Below, in pieces: positions 14,726 to 20,109 of a stretch of DNA of 20,109 nt. Numbering within the stretch: position 1 is the first letter of the stretch; each line of letters starts with the position of its first letter. The notes beneath the pieces are model-generated. The model ran no database searches and was not told the DNA's origin. It saw only the letters and a program-made list of their open reading frames with translations. Source of the stretch: Gammaproteobacteria bacterium (GTDB lineage: Bacteria > Pseudomonadota > Gammaproteobacteria > Steroidobacterales > MnTg04); contig JAPUHG010000306.1 of the NCBI GenBank assembly GCA_027297845.1, positions 1-20,109 of the forward strand, in the 5' to 3' direction. A program made the translations under genes and the position numbers.

Positions 14726-15994
14726 CTAAAGGCTGCTAAATACCGTCGCCGCTGCTGCCAGCGTGAGTTCAATATCCCGATCGCTGTGTGCAGATGAAAT
14801 AAACCCCGCCTCAAAGGGCGATGGGGCGAGATAAACGCCGGCATCGAGCATCCCATGAAAAAACTTTTTGAAACGATCCTGATCGCAGGCCATGACTTGC
14901 TCGAAGAAGTTGACCGGCGACTGGTCGGTAAAAAACAATCCGAACATGCCGCCTACCGTGTGGGTAACAAAAGGTACTTGAGCCTGGTCCGCTATTTCCT
15001 GAAGACCCTGGGTCAGCTTATTGCAGCTGGTCTCGAGGCGGTCATGGAACCCCGGCTCGCTAATCAATTCCAGGGTCTGCAGACCCGCGCTCATCGCTAT
15101 CGGGTTGCCTGACAAGGTGCCCGCCTGGTATACCGGACCGACAGGTGCAATCTGTTCCATGATATCGCGGCGTCCGCCAAAGGCGCCGACCGGCATGCCG
15201 CCGCCGATGACTTTGCCCAGCGTGGTCAGATCGGGCGTTACTTCATAGCGTTGTTGCGCCCCGCCCAGTGCGACCCGGAAACCGGTCATGACCTCATCAA
15301 ATATCAATACGCTGCCATGCTCGCTGCATAGTTTCCTCAATCCCTCAAGGAAACCGGAAACCGGAGGGATGCAATTCATGTTGCCTGCCACCGGCTCTAC
15401 GATGACGCAGGCGATTTCATTGCCGTGTTGCGCGAAACAGTCCTGCAACTCTTGCAAATCGTTGTAGCGCAGGCACAGCGTGCTCGCGGCAACTGCTTTG
15501 GGGATGCCCGGCGAAGTCGGCACACCCAGAGTCAATGCGCCCGATCCCGCCTTGACCAGCAGCGAATCGGAATGACCGTGATAACAACCTTCAAACTTGA
15601 CCAGCAGTTCACGTCCGGTAAATCCACGAGCGAGTCGTATCGCGCTCATCGTCGCTTCGGTCCCCGAGCTCACCATGCGAACCATTTCCACCGATGGCAC
15701 GAGACGGCAGACTCGCTCCGCCAGTTCAGTTTCAATTTCAGTCGGTGCGCCAAAGCTCAGGCCCTGGCTGGCCCGTTCGGTGACGGCCTGAATGACCTTT
15801 GGGTGAGCATGACCCAGAATCATGGGGCCCCACGAGCCAACGTAATCGATATAGTCACGGCCATCGGTGTCGGTAACGCGTGAGCCCAGCGCTTTGCCAA
15901 TAAAAACAGGATCACCACCCACACCGGCGAATGCGCGGACCGGGCTGTTAACGCCGCCCGGTATGTATTGTTTTGCTTGCGTAAAAAGATTCAA
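14726..15994 (-). CDS. hemL: Glutamate-1-semialdehyde 2,1-aminomutase
   Basis: 422 residues, full length. HemL uses pyridoxal phosphate to convert glutamate-1-semialdehyde to 5-aminolevulinate in the C5 heme pathway. Landmarks are the start LFTQAKQYIPGGVNSPVRAF, VSSGTEATMSAIRLARGFTGR, KFEGCYHGHSDSLLVKAGSG, FDEVMTGFRV, and the PLP lysine Lys261 in TLGKVIGGGMPVGAFGG. The start is TTG 15994: GGAG lies 6 bases upstream and the protein begins as the family does, with no better ATG. It follows the thiD-thiE chimera by 24 bases on the same strand, in keeping with the thiD-thiE-hemL order of pseudomonads. hemL was therefore kept intact while its operon partners were deleted. Confidence 0.96.
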   Translation of the reverse strand: MNLFTQAKQYIPGGVNSPVRAFAGVGGDPVFIGKALGSRVTDTDGRDYIDYVGSWGPMILGHAHPKVIQAVTERASQGLSFGAPTEIETELAERVCRLVPSVEMVRMVSSGTEATMSAIRLARGFTGRELLVKFEGCYHGHSDSLLVKAGSGALTLGVPTSPGIPKAVAASTLCLRYNDLQELQDCFAQHGNEIACVIVEPVAGNMNCIPPVSGFLEGLRKLCSEHGSVLIFDEVMTGFRVALGGAQQRYEVTPDLTTLGKVIGGGMPVGAFGGRRDIMEQIAPVGPVYQAGTLSGNPIAMSAGLQTLELISEPGFHDRLETSCNKLTQGLQEIADQAQVPFVTHTVGGMFGLFFTDQSPVNFFEQVMACDQDRFKKFFHGMLDAGVYLAPSPFEAGFISSAHSDRDIELTLAAAATVFSSL

Positions 15995-16018
15995 CGCTTT
16001 CTCCGTTGTAAAAATGGC

Positions 16019-16366
16019 TTACCCGGCAACTGCCGAATTCCGCTCAAAAAGGCTGCTCAGATTACTGGCGGCCTGGAATGAATCCTCGGCATCGAACACG
16101 GCACTGATTACCGCCAGCATATCCGCACCGGCCCCGATCAGCTCTGCTCCATTGCTCGCATCGACACCACCGATAGCCACCAACGGCAAATCTAAAACGC
16201 GGGCCTGTTGCAGTAAACCTATATTTACTACTGGCGCCGATGGTTTTGTCCGTGAGTGATAGAAGCTGCCGAATGCCAGGTAATTCGCGCCGCCAGACGG
16301 GTCATTAGCTGAGATCACGAGGACGACCGGCGGTGTTTGCGGTTGGTTTGCGGGGCCGGATTTCAT
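16019..16366 (-). pseudogene. In-frame ThiD-ThiE deletion chimera
   Basis: 115 codons from ATG 16366 to TAA 16019. Residues 1-26 (ending VVLVISANDPSGG) match the N-terminus of ThiD, HMP-P kinase, where the family continues GIQAD. From about residue 26 the sequence changes to the C-terminal part of ThiE, thiamine phosphate synthase: ANYLAFGSFYHSRTKPSAP, LVAIGGVDASNGAELIGAGADM and VISAVF. ThiD and ThiE are normally about 260 and 210 residues, so more than 1 kb has been lost. The junction falls in GGC-GGC-GCG (16286-16294), where both parents would carry a GGA-type glycine-alanine segment, so microhomology-mediated deletion is plausible. ThiD's catalytic half and ThiE's HMP-PP-binding half are both gone, so neither activity is expected. 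The frame is intact and hemL follows after 24 bases. The longer open frame to 16435 has no further similarity. Confidence 0.85.
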
Positions 16367-16467
16367 AGCGGCAAGTGTAGCCGAGTCTTTTGTCCAGCCA
16401 AAGCAGTCTGACAGGCTGCAAATTACATGCGACAATGCAGTTGAGTCGATCAGGAAAGCGGTGTTTG

Positions 16468-16632
16468 ATGAAAGCCTATATGTGCGTCATTTGCGGCTTT
16501 GTTTACGAAGAAGAGCAGGGCGACCCCGGTTCCGGAATCGATCCGCGGACCCGCTGGGAAGATGTGCCCTTATCCTGGCGGTGCCCGGATTGCGGCGCAG
16601 GCAAAGAAGACTTCGAAATGATCGAGATTTAG
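16468..16632 (+). CDS. Rubredoxin
   Basis: 54 residues, exactly rubredoxin size. It holds one iron in two CxxC knuckles, CVICG (residues 6-10) and CPDCGAG (residues 39-45), around YEEEQGDPGSGIDPRTRWEDVP, the family's core. It is a small cytoplasmic electron carrier. ATG 16468 gives the standard MKAYMCVICGF start; AGGA is 12 bases upstream, which is long, with GGTG closer. It diverges from the thiD remnant, as rubredoxin genes often do beside thiD in Gammaproteobacteria. Its stop codon is the first base-pair contact of the inverted-repeat element at 16632. The redox partner is not in the window. Confidence 0.95.
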   Translation: MKAYMCVICGFVYEEEQGDPGSGIDPRTRWEDVPLSWRCPDCGAGKEDFEMIEI

Positions 16633-16968
16633 CAAGCTTTAGTCTGTAATACGCTAACTATCGCGGCTCTGGGCGGTCCGCGAACACCTGAGCTCGACCT
16701 GCACTCAACCCATGCTACCGCTATCGGTTTCAGGGGATTTGCGCGGTAGAAATATCCGTTGCGAGAAAGTGTCACGGTGAGAACAGTTTTTCGATCTTTT
16801 GAGACGCATAGCGGGATTAGGTAACGAAAAAGATCGGGGAAATGGACCGCTGTGGCGCTTTCGGAGTAGGAATACTTTTTACTGCGCAGACCCCCAAGGT
16901 TCGCCCTCAGTTGAGCGAGCCCTCACCCAGAATCCACGATTCCTGGCGCATTACAGGCTAAAGCTTGC
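16632..16968. mobile_element. MITE-like element with ~43-bp imperfect terminal inverted repeats
   Basis: This gene-free 337-base stretch lies between two convergent genes. The outermost 19 bases, GCAAGCTTTAGTCTGTAAT (16632-16650), reappear inverted at 16950-16968 with one mismatch. Similarity continues inward with about 34 of 43 positions matching and one gap (16632-16673 against 16926-16968). An internal hairpin CGATCTTTT (16792-16800) / AAAAGATCG (16828-16836) sits near the centre. There is no plausible coding frame and no tRNA-like fold. The left end coincides with the rubredoxin stop; the right end is 5 bases before the stop of the TraB/GumN gene. No clear target duplication is visible. 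Size and ends suit a non-autonomous transposable element; a structured RNA or convergent-terminator region is the alternative. Confidence 0.55.
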
Positions 16969-16973
16969 GCCGG

Positions 16974-17879
16974 CTATAAACGGTTGATTTCGAATCCGTG
17001 CTGGCGAAGTAATTCGATCACGCCCCGCTCGCCGAGCAGGTGCATCGCCCCGACGATAACCATATAGTCCTGATCGCCGTTGCGAAGAATCTCCGTCAAT
17101 TGCCGGTCCCAGGCCTTGTTACGCTGGTCTACCAATTCATCGAAAAGCTCCGGATATTCATCGAACGAGTCGAGCAAAAGTTTTTCGAGCGCTGGTATGT
17201 CTCCGGTCTTCCACGCCTCCAGAAGTTTGTCGATTTCATCGGCAAGCTGATCGAGTTCCGTCAGCGTTTTTTCGAGAAACATACCCTGGTCTGCATCACT
17301 CAGTGAAGCAAAAATATTCAATTGTTGCTCCATGGTTTCCAGACCTTCGATCGTCTTTTCGTCGGCGACAGCTTTTTCGAGAAAATATTGCTCGACCCCG
17401 ATCTCCGACGAGTAACCGGCCTGAATTAGCGATATCTGGAGCACCGTCAGCGCGGCAAACCACGGGCGCACCGATCCCAGACGTTCCAGGTCTATACCCA
17501 GGGCCAGTGCGCTCTCTTTGGAGCGATTGAAAGAGGCTTCTCCCATCAGGGATTTGAGACTGCTGCCATTCGGCGCCATCGCGAGCGAGCGAATCAATGC
17601 GGCACTCTCCAAAGGGTCCAGATCGTCGAGATCGAGCTCCATGATCAGCGCATCCGATTTCCCGTAGGCCTCGTCCAGGGCCGCAGGCAAAGGGTAGTCC
17701 TCCGCACGCATGACGTGAATCGATCCAGCCAGGTATAGCGTTACCTTGTCTGACTGCACGGCATAAACCAGGCCGCGATCGTCCGGGCCGGCCACAATAG
17801 TCGCTGGTAGACCGAGAATCAGGCACCAGGCGGTGACACGGAAAAACCGATCGCAAAAACGAGATGGCGAGATGTTCAT
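16974..17879 (-). CDS. TraB/GumN family periplasmic protein
   Basis: 301 residues from ATG 17879, with GCAGGAG 9 bases upstream. An open frame extends 82 codons further, but that part is only a shadow of the aldolase gene. The first 30 or so residues are a signal peptide (basic start, then AWCLILGLPATIVAG), so the mature protein is exported. The TraB/PrgY/GumN signature is present twice: AGSIHVMR near the mature start and VGAMHLLG near the C-terminus. These carry the conserved histidines that in TIKI-type relatives bind metal for a peptidase-like activity. A central acidic helical region (LEKTLTELDQLADEIDKLLE) is typical. The function of bacterial members is mostly unknown. It begins 1 base after the aldolase stop, so the two are coupled. 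Confidence 0.85.
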   Translation of the reverse strand: MNISPSRFCDRFFRVTAWCLILGLPATIVAGPDDRGLVYAVQSDKVTLYLAGSIHVMRAEDYPLPAALDEAYGKSDALIMELDLDDLDPLESAALIRSLAMAPNGSSLKSLMGEASFNRSKESALALGIDLERLGSVRPWFAALTVLQISLIQAGYSSEIGVEQYFLEKAVADEKTIEGLETMEQQLNIFASLSDADQGMFLEKTLTELDQLADEIDKLLEAWKTGDIPALEKLLLDSFDEYPELFDELVDQRNKAWDRQLTEILRNGDQDYMVIVGAMHLLGERGVIELLRQHGFEINRL

Positions 17880-17880
17880 A

Positions 17881-18447
17881 TCAACTGACTCCTGCGGGCA
17901 TAATTTTCCGTGCCAGGTAAATAATCTTCGCCGACGCTTCCAGCGCACAGGTCCATTTATAGGCGAGATCCAGGGTCTCGCCATGGGCGTAGATGCCGTG
18001 GCCCTTGACGATCGCAACTTTCGCATTTGCCAGCGCATCGGCAACCTCAGCGGGTGACCGTGCCAGGTAATCTTCGTATTCGATGGCCAGCAACGGCACC
18101 TGAGCAAAATAATATGCGCCTTCAAAATCGGTTGGCACCAACTCCTGTCCAGCCAGCGTCAACGCGATGCAATGCGGGCCATGGCTGTGCATTATTGCGC
18201 CGGTTGCCGGTGAGCTGCGGTAAACCGACAAGTGCAGGGGGGCGTCGAGCGAGGCGGCATCCGGTGGGTTTTCATGCAGCGTGCAACGAACCAGATCGTC
18301 GGCAACCAGTGTATCCGCACAGCAACCGCTGGGTGTAACCCAGACGATGTCGTTATCTTTTACTGAAGCGTTGCCAGAGTGAGAATCGTTCAGCCCGTAT
18401 TGGCGCAACCAGCGGTAATACCGCACCAGTTCGTCTTTCACGTTCAT
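17881..18447 (-). CDS. Class II aldolase/adducin-family protein
   Basis: 188 residues. The family includes L-fuculose-phosphate aldolase and methylthioribulose-phosphate dehydratase (MtnB). Seen: the phosphate-binding SGNASVKDNDIVWVTPSG, the zinc pair H87-S-H89 in IMHSHGPHC, and the third-ligand region KGHGIYAHGE. Where fuculose aldolase has its catalytic Glu (SSEWRFH), this protein appears to have Asp68 (SLDAPLH), so the chemistry may differ; this alignment is by eye. The substrate cannot be named. No other methionine-salvage or fucose genes are near. ATG 18447 lacks an obvious ribosome site, but the start fits family length. It follows the phosphodiesterase gene by 58 bases and is coupled to the TraB/GumN gene. 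Confidence 0.82.
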   Translation of the reverse strand: MNVKDELVRYYRWLRQYGLNDSHSGNASVKDNDIVWVTPSGCCADTLVADDLVRCTLHENPPDAASLDAPLHLSVYRSSPATGAIMHSHGPHCIALTLAGQELVPTDFEGAYYFAQVPLLAIEYEDYLARSPAEVADALANAKVAIVKGHGIYAHGETLDLAYKWTCALEASAKIIYLARKIMPAGVS

Positions 18448-18505
18448 GAACGCATTCTATTGGAAGTGATGCTGAATCAGGAAATCTGGCCGCGCCGACC
18501 GATTG

Positions 18506-19327
18506 TTAGCGGGTAGCTGCTTTGGCTGTTGGTACATCCAGCCACTCGACACTGGTGTTGATTGAGCCGTCTGCAGCCAGTTCCAGCCAGCGAAAACCGG
18601 GCGGCCGCTCGTCCAGCGCAAAGTCATTTTGGCGAGGTTTGAACTGGACACAGGTCGACGGGCTGCTGAGGTAGCGCACGCCGTTGCGGAGTTTGTCGTA
18701 CTCCTGGTGTACATGGCCCCACACCACACCGCGTACATTTGTATGACGGTCAATGATTTCGAGAAACTGCTCCGCATTACGCAATCCCACGCTGTCCAGC
18801 CACCGGCTGCCCATGTCGACGGGGTGATGGTGTAAGCAAACGAGCGCATGTTGGTCGTCTGCCCCGCTCAATAACTCATCGAGACGTTTCAGTTCACTAT
18901 CGCGTAACAGGCCACCGGCATCGACAGCTAACCAGGTATCGAGAAAAATCAGACGCCACGCTGCCATATCCGCGTAGCCACAGTATTGGAACGGGTGGTC
19001 CGCCAGGATCTCTTGCATCGGCTGCGGGTCGTCGTGGTTGCCGGGCAGTGTGAATACCCTGGAATTGTTCCTGCCGGCAAATGACCCCATCAATTCCCGA
19101 AAATTCTCATAGCCTTGTCGGGATTCGTCATGGACCAGGTCGCCGGTGGCGAGTATGGCGTCGGGCAACCAGCCAAGAGCCGCGGTGCTATCCAGGACAT
19201 CCTGCAATGAGCGATAGGTGTCCACACCGCGCATGGCCCGGCCTATGCTGCAGCTCAGATGCGGGTCGGTAATCTGCAATAGGCGCAGAACGACACCGTT
19301 GCCCGGACTTTTGCTCGCGGATTTCAT
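18506..19327 (-). CDS. cpdA: Calcineurin-like metallophosphoesterase, probable cAMP phosphodiesterase
   Basis: 273 residues, the length of CpdA. It probably hydrolyses 3',5'-cyclic AMP in the cytoplasm using two metal ions. The full set of metal-binding motifs is present in order: ITDPHL (Asp21, His23), ATGDLVHD (Asp63), LPGNHDD (Asn97, His98), CLHHHP and WGHVHQEY, ending with the YLSSPSTCVQF strand typical of CpdA. The start ATG 19327 has no clear ribosome site, but the first motif begins at the usual distance. It diverges from the O-methyltransferase with only 43 bases between starts, so the promoters must overlap. Downstream are the aldolase and TraB/GumN genes on the same strand. cAMP specificity is inferred from the family; other phosphodiesters are possible. 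Confidence 0.87.
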   Translation of the reverse strand: MKSASKSPGNGVVLRLLQITDPHLSCSIGRAMRGVDTYRSLQDVLDSTAALGWLPDAILATGDLVHDESRQGYENFRELMGSFAGRNNSRVFTLPGNHDDPQPMQEILADHPFQYCGYADMAAWRLIFLDTWLAVDAGGLLRDSELKRLDELLSGADDQHALVCLHHHPVDMGSRWLDSVGLRNAEQFLEIIDRHTNVRGVVWGHVHQEYDKLRNGVRYLSSPSTCVQFKPRQNDFALDERPPGFRWLELAADGSINTSVEWLDVPTAKAATR

Positions 19328-19370
19328 TTAGACGAATGATATCATTGGCATTTTCGCAGGAATGAGAACT

Positions 19371-20033
19371 GTGTCAAACCGTACGATTAATCTGGATCAG
19401 GCTCTTTACGATTATTTGCTCGATGTATCACTACGCGAGGCCCCTATTTTAAAGGCTTTGCGTGAGGAAACGGCTGCAGATCCGATGCACAACATGCAGA
19501 TCGCGCCCGATCAAGGCCAGTTCATGGCCCTGCTGGCGAGATTGCTCGGTGCGCGGCGTTATCTGGAGGTAGGTGTCTTCACCGGTTATAGCAGCCTGGC
19601 GGTCGGTCTGGCATTGCCGGAGGATGGCGAAATCGTTGCCTGCGATATAAGCGAGGAGTGGACCAGTATCGCCAGACGATATTGGCGCGCAGCGGGTTTG
19701 CAAGATCGCATCCATCTGCACCTGGCGCCCGCGAAAAAAACCTTGCAGATGCTGCTCGACAAAGGTCGGGCAGGGCATTTCGATTTCGCGTTTATCGATG
19801 CTGACAAAGAGAGCTATGCCGATTATTTCGAATTGGTGTTGCAGCTTATCCGCCGCGGTGGGTTGATCGCTGTCGACAATGTGTTGTGGGGTGGCTCGGT
19901 AATCGATGCGGACAAGAATGATGCCGATACCGAGGCGATCCGCGAATTCAATCGCTTGTTACATAAAGACGCGCGCGTCGATATCAGCCTCGTTCCGATC
20001 GGTGACGGACTAACGCTGGCCCGAAAAAAATGA
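19371..20033 (+). CDS. Class I SAM-dependent O-methyltransferase (caffeoyl-CoA OMT family)
   Basis: 220 residues. The SAM site is YLEVGVFTGYSSLAVGLAL; later motifs are VACDISEEW, FDFAFIDADKESYADYFE and GGLIAVDNVLWGG, where the aspartates and asparagine bind a divalent metal in this family. Bacterial members methylate catechol-like small molecules; the natural substrate here is unknown. GTG 19371 is preferred because AGGA (19358-19361) is 9 bases upstream; the ATG at 19362 touches that site and would be too close. The choice changes only three residues. It diverges from cpdA and converges on the hydratase-like gene, with 10 bases between stops. A full-length enzyme with no odd features. Confidence 0.9.
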   Translation: MSNRTINLDQALYDYLLDVSLREAPILKALREETAADPMHNMQIAPDQGQFMALLARLLGARRYLEVGVFTGYSSLAVGLALPEDGEIVACDISEEWTSIARRYWRAAGLQDRIHLHLAPAKKTLQMLLDKGRAGHFDFAFIDADKESYADYFELVLQLIRRGGLIAVDNVLWGGSVIDADKNDADTEAIREFNRLLHKDARVDISLVPIGDGLTLARKK

Positions 20034-20043
20034 ACTCGCCCGG

Positions 20044-20109
20044 TTAGGGATCGATCCATTCACCATACAAAGCGGGCCGTCGGTCTTCGAGGAACAGTTT
20101 TTTCGCATG
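20044..20109 (-). CDS. Probable enoyl-CoA hydratase/isomerase, C-terminal end
   Basis: Only the last 21 codons are present, ending at TAA 20046-20044. They read HAKKLFLEDRRPALYGEWID plus a final P. A closing ARxLFxEDRRPAxxGEW-like tail is typical of crotonase-family proteins, but a fragment this short gives limited support. The gene runs off the right edge on the minus strand and converges on the O-methyltransferase. Confidence 0.5.
   Translation of the reverse strand, partial: HAKKLFLEDRRPALYGEWIDP

Noticed and set aside
16468..16632. Second short frame over rubredoxin (16461-16649)
   Set aside because: Shifted frame of the rubredoxin gene, rich in Arg and Leu, with no cysteine-knuckle motif.
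1..20109. CRISPR arrays, tRNA/rRNA genes, integrases or phage genes
   Set aside because: No regularly spaced repeats, tRNA-like folds, rRNA segments or integrase/transposase-like proteins were seen on reading both strands.

Overview
The window reads as a chromosomal segment of a gammaproteobacterium, probably an uncultured or free-living Chromatiales/Woeseiales-like lineage. This is inferred from protein family signatures and gene order: waaA - tolC - rhodanese - pcm beside a thiC remnant, hypothetical - mpl - ubiX, and rubredoxin next to thiD/thiE/hemL. Almost all of it is ordinary housekeeping DNA in short operons. No prophage, CRISPR array, rRNA or tRNA was seen.

Layout. 1-2.8 kb: the 3' end of waaA converges on a minus-strand group, pcm -> rhodanese, then a terminator, then a TolC-type channel gene with its own promoter and a large dyad that looks like an operator. 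3.0-5.9 kb: an N-terminal-only thiC remnant runs into a TTG-started HAMP/PAS/PAS/GGDEF/EAL gene whose ribosome binding site overlaps the thiC stop. 5.9-9.3 kb (minus): PPi-dependent phosphofructokinase followed by a K+-independent membrane pyrophosphatase, a pyrophosphate-energy module with a hairpin between the genes. 9.4-11.4 kb: adk converging on rnd, with a REP-like spacer. 11.5-14.0 kb: membrane protein - mpl - ubiX. 14.0-14.7 kb: a lone LON-domain protein behind an FNR/ANR-type box. 14.7-16.4 kb (minus): an in-frame ThiD/ThiE deletion chimera followed by hemL. 16.5-17.0 kb: rubredoxin, then a gene-free ~337 bp element with terminal inverted repeats. 17.0-19.3 kb (minus): cpdA-like phosphodiesterase -> class II aldolase -> TraB/GumN protein. 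19.4-20.1 kb: an O-methyltransferase converging on the 3' end of a probable enoyl-CoA hydratase gene.

Main story. Thiamine biosynthesis genes have decayed independently at two separate loci whose surrounding gene order is otherwise conserved. thiC keeps only its N-terminal domain, and thiD-thiE has collapsed into a single 115-codon fusion (ThiD residues 1 to about 26 joined to the C-terminal part of ThiE). Both remnants are still open reading frames. The lineage has probably lost pyrimidine synthesis and thiamine-phosphate synthesis, at least from these loci, and may depend on external thiamine. The thiC deletion appears to have placed a c-di-GMP signalling gene directly behind the old thiC start region.

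Other points of interest are the imperfect terminal-inverted-repeat element at 16632-16968, the nested dyad over the tolC promoter, the near-consensus FNR-type site at about -42 of a candidate promoter, and the pfp-hppA pair.
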